From Candidatus Nitrosopelagicus sp. (GTDB lineage: Archaea > Thermoproteota > Nitrososphaeria > Nitrososphaerales > Nitrosopumilaceae), in assembly GCA_028345195.1 (NCBI GenBank), contig JAOMCX010000001.1, positions 105,411 to 169,410 of the forward strand: 64,000 nt of DNA, given 5' to 3'. A program made the translations under genes and the position numbers. The notes under the pieces were generated by a model that was given only the letters and a program-made list of their open reading frames with translations, searched no databases and had not been told where the DNA came from. Positions 51,102-59,304 of this stretch are shown one piece after another. Positions within the stretch are counted from its first letter, which is position 1. Each line of letters opens with the position of its first letter.

Positions 51102-52364
51102 TTATATCATATTATCGCCAAAATATTTTTGTAAAACTTTTGGAATTTCTACATGTCCATCTTTAGTTTGGTTATTTTCTAAAATTGCAACCATTGTTCT
51201 TTCTATTGCTATCAAAGTACTATTCAAAGTATGTATGTACTTTGTATCCTCATTACTTTTATCTCTAAATCTTATCTTTAATCTTCTTGATTGATAATCA
51301 ATGCAATTAGAACACGATACGATCTCTCTATACGCATTTTGCCCTGCCATCCATGCTTCGATATCATATGTCTTTGCTGAAACCTTGCCCATGTCACCAC
51401 TTGATAATAACATCAGTCTATACGGGATCTCTAGTTTTTGATAAAATTCTTCTGTATTTTTTATCATTTTCTCATGTTCTTCCCATGATTCTTCTGGTCT
51501 GCAGAAAATGAATTGCTCAATCTTTTCAAATTGGTGAACTCTGAAAATCCCTTTCTGATCTTTTCCATGTGCACCTGCCTCTTTTCTAAAACATGGACTA
51601 ATTGATGCATATCTTAGTGGAATCTTAGAGCCTTCTAAAATCTCATCATAATACATAGAAGCAATTGCATGCTCTGATGTGCCAATTAAAAATAAATCCT
51701 CATCTTCTACTTTGTAGATTACATCTTCAAAATCATCTGCTATGACTGCTCCTTCCATGGATTGTCTGTTTATCATGTATGGGGGTTGAATTAAATTATA
51801 ATTTTTACCTGAAACAAAATCTAATGCGAATGCAGTTAGTGATTGTCCCAATTTCACTAATCCATCTTTCAAATAATAAAATCTGGCTCCAGCTGTTTTT
51901 GATGCTCTCTCTAAATCTACAATATCTAATTCTAATCCTAAATCTATGTGATCTTTTACTTTAAAATCAAATTTTGGGATTTCTCCCCATGTTCTAACTT
52001 GTTTGTTAAAAGTTTCATCTGATCCTTTTGGAACTGAATCATGTATCAAATTTGGTATTGAAAAAGACAAATTATGATAGTCGTCATCCACTGTTTTCCG
52101 TGAATTCTCTAACTCATCTAATCTCTTTGATATTTCTCCCATTTCTTTCAATAATTCTGATGCATCATTTCCTGCTTTTTTCTCACTTCCAATTTTAACT
52201 GACATTTGATTTCTTTTCTGTCTTAATTCATCTGATTCCATCATCATTTCTTTTCGTATTTTATTCAATTCTAACATCTTTTCAAAATCGAATTTCACTG
52301 CTCTATCTTTTAACATCTGCTTAATTCGATCAGGTTCATCTCTGATTATTTTTGGGTCTAACAT
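51102..52364 (-). CDS. serS: Serine-tRNA ligase
   Basis: 420 residues of class II SerRS. The long N-terminal coiled coil (about 30-100) binds tRNA-Ser. Motif 2 is FRKEAGAHGKDQKGIFRVHQF (about 262-282), and motif 3 is near LNSTLIAIERTMVAILE. It charges tRNA-Ser with serine. It abuts pcc1 with a 1-base overlap. Standard bacterial/archaeal form rather than the rare methanogen type. Confidence 0.96.
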   Translation of the reverse strand: MLDPKIIRDEPDRIKQMLKDRAVKFDFEKMLELNKIRKEMMMESDELRQKRNQMSVKIGSEKKAGNDASELLKEMGEISKRLDELENSRKTVDDDYHNLSFSIPNLIHDSVPKGSDETFNKQVRTWGEIPKFDFKVKDHIDLGLELDIVDLERASKTAGARFYYLKDGLVKLGQSLTAFALDFVSGKNYNLIQPPYMINRQSMEGAVIADDFEDVIYKVEDEDLFLIGTSEHAIASMYYDEILEGSKIPLRYASISPCFRKEAGAHGKDQKGIFRVHQFEKIEQFIFCRPEESWEEHEKMIKNTEEFYQKLEIPYRLMLLSSGDMGKVSAKTYDIEAWMAGQNAYREIVSCSNCIDYQSRRLKIRFRDKSNEDTKYIHTLNSTLIAIERTMVAILENNQTKDGHVEIPKVLQKYFGDNMI

Positions 52365-52615
52365 TATTTTATTACCTCCATAGAAAGATTTACGTGTTCT
52401 AGTACTTCGTCAATTGTAGAAATTAATTTTCGTAAATCTCCTTCATTTGAAAAATAAAACACAAGTTGATTTTTCTTTTCATTAATTGTTAAACTTAATC
52501 CTTGAGGAAAATCAACATTATCTGGCTCTAATGCCTTTTCAATAACTTTGGCCTTCTCTTTAGAAATATCATTGATTACTATTTCTATCTGGCATTTTGG
52601 TAACATTGCTTTCAA
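52364..52615 (-). CDS. KEOPS complex subunit Pcc1
   Basis: 83 residues with the Pcc1 alpha/beta pattern (KAKVIEKALEPDNVDFPQGL and NEGDLRKLISTIDEVLEHVN). KEOPS makes the t6A base at position 37 of ANN-decoding tRNAs, and Pcc1 is the dimerisation subunit. The gene overlaps the RecJ-like gene by 47 bases, an unusually deep overlap; a start at the Met at 52606 would shorten it slightly. Confidence 0.85.
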   Translation of the reverse strand: MKAMLPKCQIEIVINDISKEKAKVIEKALEPDNVDFPQGLSLTINEKKNQLVFYFSNEGDLRKLISTIDEVLEHVNLSMEVIK

Positions 52616-53990
52616 GATAATCTAAAAATCCATCTAATTTGTCTTTAGTTATTTTTGCTCCTGCAGCAGCTTCGTGGCCTCCACCAATTCCGTTAAATTG
52701 TTCTGCACCTCCTCTCATAAGTTGACTGAGATTTATGGAATTTTTACAACTTGCAGATTTACGTGAGGAAAATTTGATCGTACCCTCTGATCCATCTGTT
52801 CTTAAAATTACTATTTTTCCTGAATTTTTTGGAGATCCTGCAATTAATGATGAAATAGTGCCTGTCATTGTTTCTGGAACTAATCCTTCTGCATTTACCA
52901 TAACACAATCTTCCATATTATTAGTTCTCCATCTCTCATTTGACAATACGTTCATGTAATCTCTAATCATACTTCTATATTCTGACAAAATCTTCTCACC
53001 TTCTTGTAACATTGTATTTCTATCTCCCATACAAATTGCAATTCCAACTCCTGATTTGTTGATACGACCACAGGAATTCAACATGGTGGAGAACTCTCTT
53101 CCATCTCTCAAAAAACTCCTTTTTTCTTCATTTGGGAATGTGTATGTATATCCAATCAGCTCTTCCATTACCTGAGTAGCATTTTCTCCTTGAACAAATT
53201 TACTTATTGATTCGATAATACTTTGTTTTTCATCTTGCGTTAAATCTGCTGGAACTCTCCATCTTGCTCCATCCTTGAGCTGAATTTTTGCATTTGTTAA
53301 CATTGCAATACATGCATCTCGATTCCACGTCAATCCTTCAATAAATGGCTGAGATGTAAATGCAATTGCATCTGGCAGTGGCCTTGTTTCTCTACCTACT
53401 AATAGCAAATCTAAATCGACATTTACCAATCCTAATTTTTTTGCGGTTTCTACAATCTCTAGATTTTTTCCGGTGAATGCTTTTCTTTCACCTTGATCTT
53501 GTCTATCTCCTAGCGCTGATACTACTGCGACTCTAGACAAATCTTCGTTTTCATTATTTATTGCATTTGCTGCTAGATATGCCATTCCTCCGGCACAAAT
53601 TTCGACTCCTCCATCCATTCCAAACTTCCATGCGTTTATCACCCGTTCATTATCCTTCTCATCTTCTGAAATCTCATGATGATCTAACATGAGCCAATTA
53701 TCTGATAATTTTTCATCAAGTAATTTTCCAAAACCTCCTCCCAAGTCGGTAATTACATGCAAATCTCTAGTTTCTTTCTGCATTTTGTCTACTAGATTTT
53801 CACTAAATTCATTAGTTGTTCTAACTGTACATTTTGCTCCATGTCTGATTAGCGCTTTTGAAATTATGGAGCCAGATGTTATTCCATCACAATCTATGTG
53901 AGTTGTAACAAGAATATTCTTTTTTGCTTTAACCGCATCTGAAATACGATCTGAAAAATTAGATAATGATTCTTCTAAAACTTTCCCCAT
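52569..53990 (-). CDS. DHH-family phosphoesterase (archaeal RecJ-like)
   Basis: 473 residues. The DHH motif is LMLDHHEIS (about 100-108), preceded by ILVTTHIDCDGITSGSIISK (about 25-44) and followed by the ALGDRQDQG segment. The DHHA1 domain at the C-terminus has GGGHEAAAGAKI (about 440-451). Archaeal RecJ-like nucleases act with the replicative helicase (Cdc45-like) or in RNA decay. The operon of rps15, recJ, pcc1, serS and rps3ae is a familiar archaeal arrangement. Confidence 0.9.
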   Translation of the reverse strand: MGKVLEESLSNFSDRISDAVKAKKNILVTTHIDCDGITSGSIISKALIRHGAKCTVRTTNEFSENLVDKMQKETRDLHVITDLGGGFGKLLDEKLSDNWLMLDHHEISEDEKDNERVINAWKFGMDGGVEICAGGMAYLAANAINNENEDLSRVAVVSALGDRQDQGERKAFTGKNLEIVETAKKLGLVNVDLDLLLVGRETRPLPDAIAFTSQPFIEGLTWNRDACIAMLTNAKIQLKDGARWRVPADLTQDEKQSIIESISKFVQGENATQVMEELIGYTYTFPNEEKRSFLRDGREFSTMLNSCGRINKSGVGIAICMGDRNTMLQEGEKILSEYRSMIRDYMNVLSNERWRTNNMEDCVMVNAEGLVPETMTGTISSLIAGSPKNSGKIVILRTDGSEGTIKFSSRKSASCKNSINLSQLMRGGAEQFNGIGGGHEAAAGAKITKDKLDGFLDYLESNVTKMPDRNSNQ

Positions 53991-54439
53991 TACTCTAGTT
54001 GTGCTACTACAGACTTATATTTCCATTTTTGATCTATGTCACCATTTTTTTTGTAATGAGTTGATAATCTGTGAACTTTTGCCTCAACCAATTCTAAGGC
54101 TCTGGTATTTCTATTATCTGATTTATTTTCTTTTAGATGTTTTTGTAGATTTACTGCTTTCATCACAATATTGTTCAAATCTTCTGGAATTTCTGGCATC
54201 AACTTGTTTTCTTTTAATACGTCTGTGATGCTTTTGTTAATGATTGGTTTAACCAATGGAATTGCATGTTGATCTCTTAACTTTAATCCAATTTGACTGG
54301 AAGTCATTCCTTCTTTTGCATATTTGATAATTAATGCTTCAATCTCTTCATTACTTTGTTTGACCCATTCTGGTTTTTTTGGATCGATAGGTCTGATTGA
54401 ATGTGACTTTCCATGATTATGTGTGTGTAGTCTTCCCAT
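53990..54439 (-). CDS. rps15: Small ribosomal subunit protein uS15
   Basis: 149 residues of archaeal/eukaryotic uS15, with an N-terminal extension (GRLHTHNHGKSHSIRPIDPK) and the core: MTSSQIGLKLRDQHAIPLV, HLKENKSDNRNTRALELVEA and LSTHYKKNGDIDQKWKYKS. It binds 16S rRNA in the central domain. First gene of its operon; the RecJ-like gene overlaps it by 1 base. Confidence 0.95.
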   Translation of the reverse strand: MGRLHTHNHGKSHSIRPIDPKKPEWVKQSNEEIEALIIKYAKEGMTSSQIGLKLRDQHAIPLVKPIINKSITDVLKENKLMPEIPEDLNNIVMKAVNLQKHLKENKSDNRNTRALELVEAKVHRLSTHYKKNGDIDQKWKYKSVVAQLE

Positions 54440-54532
54440 TTTCTTGCCTAAATTACGTACGAAATTAAATGTATCTGGCTAAATTATTGAAAAAAGTTAA
54501 ATAATAACGATAGTCAGCAATTGCAGATACAA

Positions 54533-54871
54533 ATGAACAAATCAATAGTATTAGGCGTACTTCTAGCAGGTGTTTTCTCACTGCCTTTAATGTTGGCTGG
54601 TCCAGCATTTGCTCAATACATGGGTAGTGGTGGAGACGGTGGTCAAGACGGTGGACATCCATCAATGTCTTTAGAGGCTACCTTAGAACTCGCAAAGAGA
54701 AAAGTTGACTATGCAGCAGATAATCCAGGTGCAGGATCTGGCACTCCATACATGGATGCTAACGGTGTACTAGGTGCATCTGCCATTGCAGCCGCAATCT
54801 TTGGTGGTATTGCTGGTGCCTTCTTCATAAGAGGAAGATCCGGAAAATATGCCAAACCAGGAACAGGATAA
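54533..54871 (+). CDS. Small secreted membrane protein near amo (candidate accessory AMO subunit)
   Basis: 112 residues: a signal peptide (MNKSIVLGVLLAGVFSLPLM..AFAQ), a Gly/Asp/His-rich stretch (MGSGGDGGQDGGHPS), an amphipathic helix, and a C-terminal membrane helix (GASAIAAAIFGGIAGAFFI) with a basic end. The start is the ATG after a TATA-like TAAATAATA. Archaeal AMO has extra small subunits (AmoX, AmoY, AmoZ) whose genes are amo-linked in compact genomes. This and the next gene fit by size, topology and place, but I cannot match either name. Confidence 0.72.
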   Translation: MNKSIVLGVLLAGVFSLPLMLAGPAFAQYMGSGGDGGQDGGHPSMSLEATLELAKRKVDYAADNPGAGSGTPYMDANGVLGASAIAAAIFGGIAGAFFIRGRSGKYAKPGTG

Positions 54872-54977
54872 TCTCCTTCCTTACTTCTTATTTTATTCCT
54901 AAACCACAGCATTGGCTGATCTCGGCTTATCATAATCAAAAAAAATCTTTATATCGACCTCTGAATTCAAAATATTG

Positions 54978-55247
54978 ATGATTCCTGTATTCGGAACAAT
55001 CTTGAGTATATTGTCTAGTCTGACCGGACAACTCGGTCCTAACTATGACCCACTATTCTTCGATGTTATGGTATACATCTTTGGAACAATCATGTTCACA
55101 ATATTCCTACTCGCACTGATTGCGTACTGGGTACGTATTCACGGATGGGGATACAAAGATAATCGTGAAAGATGGGTTGATGAACTTGACAAACACTTTG
55201 AGAATGAGGGCATCGGTTTAATTCCTGATAACGGAAAATACTGGTAA
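54978..55247 (+). CDS. Small membrane protein near amo (candidate accessory AMO subunit)
   Basis: 89 residues: one strong membrane helix (VYIFGTIMFTIFLLALIAYW, about 29-48) with a weaker hydrophobic segment at the start (MIPVFGTILSILSSL), then a charged 40-residue tail (RIHGWGYKDNRERWVDELDK). TATA-like CTTTATATC (54948-54956) sits about 26 bases before the ATG. Transcribed in the same direction as the previous gene; paired with it as a possible AmoY/AmoZ-type set. Codon usage looks like that of the amo genes. Confidence 0.72.
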   Translation: MIPVFGTILSILSSLTGQLGPNYDPLFFDVMVYIFGTIMFTIFLLALIAYWVRIHGWGYKDNRERWVDELDKHFENEGIGLIPDNGKYW

Positions 55248-55454
55248 TTTCAATCTCTTTCTTTTCTATTTTATACGTCTCTAGTGGATACTTTAAATAT
55301 TTGAAACAGAGCCAATGCTCTCAACGCACTCATCTCCAAATTTTTTACTGGTTTGACAATAACTAACTGTTCATTCAAACTACAAGTTGAATTGCTATCG
55401 AATGTGTCACAACTATTGGAAATTTTTTAAGTCTGAATTGGCTAAGTCTCTTTT

Positions 55455-55976
55455 CTAAAGGTCTGGAGGCATGAAATCTGCATCCTTTGATGTATCGTAA
55501 TCTTTTGAAGTAAATTCTGCTCTGTACGTAAATCCATCTTGTAATAATTCATTGATGAAACGAGGTGATTCTTTACCGTTGACTATGATCTTTGATTTAC
55601 TTTGTTCCATATCTCTCATAGGAAACTCCCATGACCATAGGAAATGACCTATCTCAAATGGGTATTCTTCTGTCCATTCTGCATAAATCGTTCCATCATC
55701 TGTAAGTGTGTAAAGCGATCTTTGACAGCCATCTTCAAATCCAATATTTGCAGGAATCTCTGCTCTCTGTTTATCGATATACAATTCTAATTTAGCTGAG
55801 ATTACATATTGTGTATCTCTGTCATTTATGCAAACTTTGAGAGGATTATCCAGGTTCATCTGACCTTGAATTAGACTACTTCCTACTCCTACCGAGATTG
55901 CAATGATTGCCGTCATTCCTAAAAATTTCAATGTCTTTCTTCGCTTTGTTGGGTCTCCCATTCCTGGCCAATTCAT
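55455..55976 (-). CDS. Membrane-anchored protein of unknown function, amo-adjacent
   Basis: 173 residues: a basic N-terminus (DPTKRRKTLKFLG), a membrane helix (MTAIIAISVGVGSSLI, about 21-36), then an extracytoplasmic domain with two Cys (VCINDRD and DGCQRSLY) that could form a disulfide. Trp-rich segment HFLWSWEFPM in the middle. I recognise no family. The 207 bases between the previous gene and this one contain only a TATA-like TTTAAATAT at about 55290 and no clear gene. Confidence 0.62.
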   Translation of the reverse strand: MNWPGMGDPTKRRKTLKFLGMTAIIAISVGVGSSLIQGQMNLDNPLKVCINDRDTQYVISAKLELYIDKQRAEIPANIGFEDGCQRSLYTLTDDGTIYAEWTEEYPFEIGHFLWSWEFPMRDMEQSKSKIIVNGKESPRFINELLQDGFTYRAEFTSKDYDTSKDADFMPPDL

Positions 55977-56010
55977 AGCAAAACTGAACTAGTTTGGAAT
56001 AAAGTCTTTT

Positions 56011-56337
56011 CTAAGCCTCTGCTAAATCGTCGATTATTTCTAAAGTATCGAATTGGTCTTGATGGTCTGCTATGAAAAATGTAATTGGCGTGGAGTCCAC
56101 TTCTACCCATTCAGACTCTCCTTCAAACGGCAGCATATCTTCTACCGCTAGATTGTTAGGTCCTGTAAATCTGACTAAGACTTTTTGTTTCTTTTTTAAT
56201 TTGAATGGAAGTTTGAGAACTTTACCTCTTCTCTCATCTTGTATGTTAATTGTATAATCATCTCCTCTAAACTTGACTTTACCTTTGAAGTAACTTTCAT
56301 GAATATTCAGATGATCAATTTTGAATATGTGGACCAT
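56011..56337 (-). CDS. Small soluble protein of unknown function, amo-adjacent
   Basis: 108 residues, beta-rich, with no Cys and no membrane segment: VKFRGDDYTINIQDERRGKV and VLKLPFKLKKKQKVLVRFTG suggest a small barrel. A TATA-like element is not obvious. It lies 34 bases from the membrane protein and 156 from amoB, all on the reverse strand. Possibly a conserved companion of amo in this clade (inference). Confidence 0.58.
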   Translation of the reverse strand: MVHIFKIDHLNIHESYFKGKVKFRGDDYTINIQDERRGKVLKLPFKLKKKQKVLVRFTGPNNLAVEDMLPFEGESEWVEVDSTPITFFIADHQDQFDTLEIIDDLAEA

Positions 56338-56493
56338 AATCGGTATACGTTTTTCGAAGATAAAAGTAAATTGTAATTTTTAATCATGACTAAATATTAA
56401 TCTATACTTAATTATTTATGTAAAAAGTTAAGTGTACGAGATTTTATGTATGGGCTTAGATTTGTAATTCAATAAAAGGAAAAAAGAGTGAGT

Positions 56494-57060
56494 TTAGATT
56501 ACTTGCCAAGGACGTGTTGCAAATGTGATTACATAACCAACTGCAATGATAATTGATTGATATGCGATGTTGGTGTATGGAATTGGTTTCATAATAGGTT
56601 CCCCTTCTACAACGACTGTCTGTCCTGGTCCAAGTCCAGGTCCGACGTGCTCAATGTTCAATTGAGTGTGGACGTGATAAACTCCTGGTTCAAGAGCACG
56701 AGCTGAGATTTCATAATCTACAACATCATTACCTGGAATGTCAAAGACATTACCTGGTGGGTCTCTTGCTAGAATCTCCCATCTGTTACCTGCGTTAGTT
56801 GACTCTGAAAATATTGATGACCATGCACGCATGTCTGAATCAATCAAACTTACGAATGCACCGCTCAAAGTCAAAACTTCACCGGTTTGGAGGGATTGTC
56901 TATTGAATGTCTCATCCTCAATTCGAATGAAACGACTTTGCAATTGTGCTTGTACACCGTGTCCTTCAGCAGTTTGAATCATTGTTGCTACATTAGGTCC
57001 AAAGACTCCTACTACGAAAACGGCTGCAAGTGCAAATGCCATAACTTTTCTATCTACCAT
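56494..57060 (-). CDS. amoB: Ammonia monooxygenase subunit B
   Basis: 188 residues: the short archaeal AmoB. An N-terminal membrane helix/signal (VMAFALAAVFVVGVFGP) ends near AEG, so the mature protein would begin with His34 (HGVQAQ). That His and the HVH pair in GVYHVHTQL form the copper site known for this family. A C-terminal helix (YQSIIIAVGYVITFATRPWQ) anchors it. It lacks the second cupredoxin domain of bacterial AmoB. Divergent from amoC across a 268-bp spacer. Confidence 0.97.
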   Translation of the reverse strand: MVDRKVMAFALAAVFVVGVFGPNVATMIQTAEGHGVQAQLQSRFIRIEDETFNRQSLQTGEVLTLSGAFVSLIDSDMRAWSSIFSESTNAGNRWEILARDPPGNVFDIPGNDVVDYEISARALEPGVYHVHTQLNIEHVGPGLGPGQTVVVEGEPIMKPIPYTNIAYQSIIIAVGYVITFATRPWQVI

Positions 57061-57149
57061 TGTTATCCCTTAATTGTAAACGACAGAAATGAGGAATTTA
57101 AGTTTTAGTACAATAATCGATCCACGCTATTTTCCTCATGAATCAGGTC

Positions 57150-57175
57150 AATGTTAATCATTAATGTTAATCATT
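57150..57175. repeat. Tandem 13-bp repeat in the amoB-amoC spacer
   Basis: AATGTTAATCATT occurs twice without a gap (57150-57162, 57163-57175), in the 268-bp spacer between the divergent amoB and amoC genes. It lies about 125 bp upstream of the amoC TATA box and 90 bp from amoB. It could be an operator for a dimeric regulator. The rest of the spacer is AT-rich with no gene. Confidence 0.6.
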
Positions 57176-57298
57176 GAATCTATGAAAAAAAACAATAGAA
57201 AAATCATCTTTTATCATCAAATTAATGTAGAATTTATAAAATTTGAATAAGAAAAATCAATTTTTTTTAAAAAAATGAGTGGATCTTAAACCTCGTGG

Positions 57299-57306
57299 CT
57301 TATATT
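57299..57306 (+). promoter_or_regulatory. TATA box of amoC
   Basis: CTTATATT is centred 26 bases upstream of the amoC ATG (57329), the leaderless spacing, and no Shine-Dalgarno site is seen. Confidence 0.75.
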
Positions 57307-57328
57307 CCAAAAAGCACGTATAGTATCT

Positions 57329-57892
57329 ATGGCACAAATGCCGGCATTACTCCCAAAAGAAGTCGAAATCCAGAGATTGAAAAAAATCTGGTTAGTAGTC
57401 ATCGCTATGGGATCAACAGCCGCATCCGTAGAAGTCGACAACTTTGTCGATGGTTCACTCCATCAGACTTCTATTAGAGATTCAGCATTCACTCCAGCAC
57501 ACTGGTGGTTATACTCTCACTTTGTAGCACTACCACTCGGTTGGGGATTTGCAGCTATCTATGATAGAAAAGTCCCAGTATTGAGAGGACCAAACAACTC
57601 TATGAACACAGGTCTAAAGATGACAATCTTAGGTTATCTAGCAACCATGTTTACTATTGGTGTTAACGAGATGTGGCACTTTTGGTTCGTCGAAGAAATC
57701 TTCGCAGTTCCAAACCATTGGATGTTTAACATGGGTGTCGTCGTAGCCTTCATGGGCGCTCTAGCTTACGTAGTTAGGGTCTATGCAAGACTCGTCGAAT
57801 TAGGTGCAGAAACACCTGGTGAAAACCCATATGTTGCAGAAATGTACAAAATGGCCCTTGAGGGTAAATTGTACAGCAGATCCATACCATAA
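57329..57892 (+). CDS. amoC: Ammonia monooxygenase subunit C
   Basis: 187 residues: a multi-helix membrane protein. The sequence MPALLPKEVEIQRLKKIWLV opens it, then AHWWLYSHFVALPLGWGF, TILGYLATMFTIGVNEMWHF and NHWMFNMGVVVAFMGALAYV give four or five membrane helices. The NEMWH and following NHW segment hold the Glu/His residues of the family's predicted copper site. Length and order are typical of group I.1a AmoC. Confidence 0.98.
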   Translation: MAQMPALLPKEVEIQRLKKIWLVVIAMGSTAASVEVDNFVDGSLHQTSIRDSAFTPAHWWLYSHFVALPLGWGFAAIYDRKVPVLRGPNNSMNTGLKMTILGYLATMFTIGVNEMWHFWFVEEIFAVPNHWMFNMGVVVAFMGALAYVVRVYARLVELGAETPGENPYVAEMYKMALEGKLYSRSIP

Positions 57893-57894
57893 TC

Positions 57895-57922
57895 AAGTAC
57901 AAATTCGTACTTTGTTTTTTTT
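57895..57922 (+). terminator. Hairpin plus T-run after amoC
   Basis: AAGTAC (57895-57900) and GTACTT (57907-57912) form a 6-bp stem with a 6-base loop, followed within 2 bases by a run of eight T. This is an intrinsic-terminator pattern separating amoC from amoX. Confidence 0.6.
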
Positions 57923-57970
57923 ATTCTCTACTTAGTGGTAGATCGGTTTATCCTCTGAATCTAGGAAAGA

Positions 57971-57978
57971 CTTTAATA
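57971..57978 (+). promoter_or_regulatory. TATA box of amoX
   Basis: CTTTAATA lies about 28 bases before the amoX ATG at 58003, giving amoX its own promoter after the amoC terminator. Confidence 0.5.
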
Positions 57979-58002
57979 GATTCTGTCGACTGGTAATTCT
58001 AT

Positions 58003-58365
58003 ATGACACTTCCAAAAGGATTTGGTTCAGGTGGCGGCGGCGGAGCAGGCTCTGCTGACGTCGAGAAAATGATTGGCCGTCGTGTAGAAAACATGACTGG
58101 AATGATCACTGCATCATTTATTGCAGCATGGCTATCAACATTTGGTGGTACTGCAGCAGGATATTTTGTATATCCTTGGGCATATCCAACACCAAGCGGA
58201 CATTATGCATTTATCGTCCTGACCATTATAGAAGCAATTGGTTACCTCTTCTGTGTCAAAGTTATGGAAGAAGGAACAACTAAGAAAAGTAACGGTATAG
58301 TTGGCGGAGTATTAGGCGGAGTTACTGTCGGTACAATCGCAATCGTTATGTTCGTAGGTAAATAA
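58003..58365 (+). CDS. amoX: Ammonia monooxygenase accessory subunit AmoX
   Basis: 120 residues. An N-terminal Gly-rich segment (GFGSGGGGGAGSADVEKM) is followed by three membrane helices (ITASFIAAWLSTFGGTAAGY, YAFIVLTIIEAIGYLFCVKV and GIVGGVLGGVTVGTIAIVMF). This matches AmoX, found between amoC and amoA in ammonia-oxidising archaea and shown to be part of the enzyme complex. No role in catalysis is known. Confidence 0.93.
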   Translation: MTLPKGFGSGGGGGAGSADVEKMIGRRVENMTGMITASFIAAWLSTFGGTAAGYFVYPWAYPTPSGHYAFIVLTIIEAIGYLFCVKVMEEGTTKKSNGIVGGVLGGVTVGTIAIVMFVGK

Positions 58366-58372
58366 TCAACTC

Positions 58373-58397
58373 AGTCCTATAGGACTTTTTCCTTTTT
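58373..58397 (+). terminator. Perfect palindrome plus T-rich tract after amoX
   Basis: AGTCCTATAGGACT (58373-58386) is a perfect 14-bp palindrome followed by TTTT, CC and TTTTT. The hairpin with its T-tract is a strong intrinsic-terminator candidate, so amoA is expected to be a separate transcript. Confidence 0.7.
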
Positions 58398-58447
58398 ATC
58401 TTTCTAGTCACGTTTACGTGTGCACGATCTCGTGAATTTACCAAATT

Positions 58448-58455
58448 TTTATATA
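58448..58455 (+). promoter_or_regulatory. TATA box of amoA
   Basis: TTTATATA is centred 25-26 bases before the ATG at 58477. This decides the amoA start: a farther in-frame ATG at 58420 lies upstream of the box and cannot be in the transcript. Confidence 0.85.
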
Positions 58456-58476
58456 CTAACCACCAGAAATATTTTC

Positions 58477-59127
58477 ATGGTCTGGCTTAGACGATGTACT
58501 CACTACTTATTCATAGTAGTAGTCGCAGTCAACTCAACTTTGCTAACAATCAACGCAGGGGACTACATCTTCTATACTGATTGGGCCTGGACATCGTTTG
58601 TAGTATTCTCAATATCACAAACTCTTATGCTCACTGTAGGTGCGTGTTACTATCTCACCTTTACTGGAGTACCAGGAACCGCAACGTATTATGCACTAAT
58701 TATGACAGTCTACACTTGGATTGCAAAAGGTGCATGGTTCGCATTAGGTTACCCATATGACTTCATCGTTACACCAGTTTGGCTACCATCAGCAATGCTG
58801 TTGGACTTAGCGTACTGGGCAACAAAGAAGAATAAGCACTCTCTGATACTGTTCGGCGGAGTCTTAGTTGGAATGTCATTGCCACTATTCAACATGGTCA
58901 ATTTGATCACTGTGGCTGACCCACTAGAGACTGCATTCAAGTATCCAAGACCAACGTTACCACCATACATGACCCCAATAGAACCGCAGGTAGGTAAATT
59001 CTACAACAGCCCAGTTGCACTTGGTGCAGGTGCTGGTGCAGTATTAGCCTGTACATTTGCGGCTTTAGGTTGTAAACTTACAACATGGACATACAGATGG
59101 ATGGCCGCTTGGTCAAAGTGGGATTAG
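58477..59127 (+). CDS. amoA: Ammonia monooxygenase subunit A
   Basis: 216 residues, the marker gene of ammonia-oxidising archaea. It opens MVWLRRCTHYLFIVVVAVNS and contains ITLNAGDYIFYTDWAW-like and GTATYYALIMTVYTWIAKGA segments, WLPSAMLLDLAYWATKKNKH and PRPTLPPYMTPIEPQVGKFY. About six membrane helices. The start was set by the TATA box. A T-rich tract follows the stop. The gene order B (reverse), C, X, A is that expected for the clade. Confidence 0.98.
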   Translation: MVWLRRCTHYLFIVVVAVNSTLLTINAGDYIFYTDWAWTSFVVFSISQTLMLTVGACYYLTFTGVPGTATYYALIMTVYTWIAKGAWFALGYPYDFIVTPVWLPSAMLLDLAYWATKKNKHSLILFGGVLVGMSLPLFNMVNLITVADPLETAFKYPRPTLPPYMTPIEPQVGKFYNSPVALGAGAGAVLACTFAALGCKLTTWTYRWMAAWSKWD

Positions 59128-59304
59128 AAAAACCCATTCCTTTTTCATTTTATTGAATATCCTTTAGGCTACGCCTTATTCTACGAATTTGCTCAAAAAC
59201 GAAATTTGTATTTAACCTATTTCTAGTAAATCAACTAATTCTTCACACTTGGTGATCATAGATTCACTCGGCTAGAGAAAACCTGATTATGAAAGTAATT
59301 AGTC

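Noticed and set aside
54893-54940. Somewhat GC-rich stretch between the two amo-linked small genes with C/D-like fragments
   Set aside because: No complete set of C and D boxes and no promoter in the right place; left as spacer with the downstream promoter.
55290-55360. TATA-like TTTAAATAT followed by a 13-codon frame
   Set aside because: The frame is too short and has no supporting feature; a stand-alone promoter cannot be judged.
59235-59295. Spacer with GTGATCA and CTGA after amoA
   Set aside because: Only half of a C/D box pattern, with mismatches; too weak to call an RNA.
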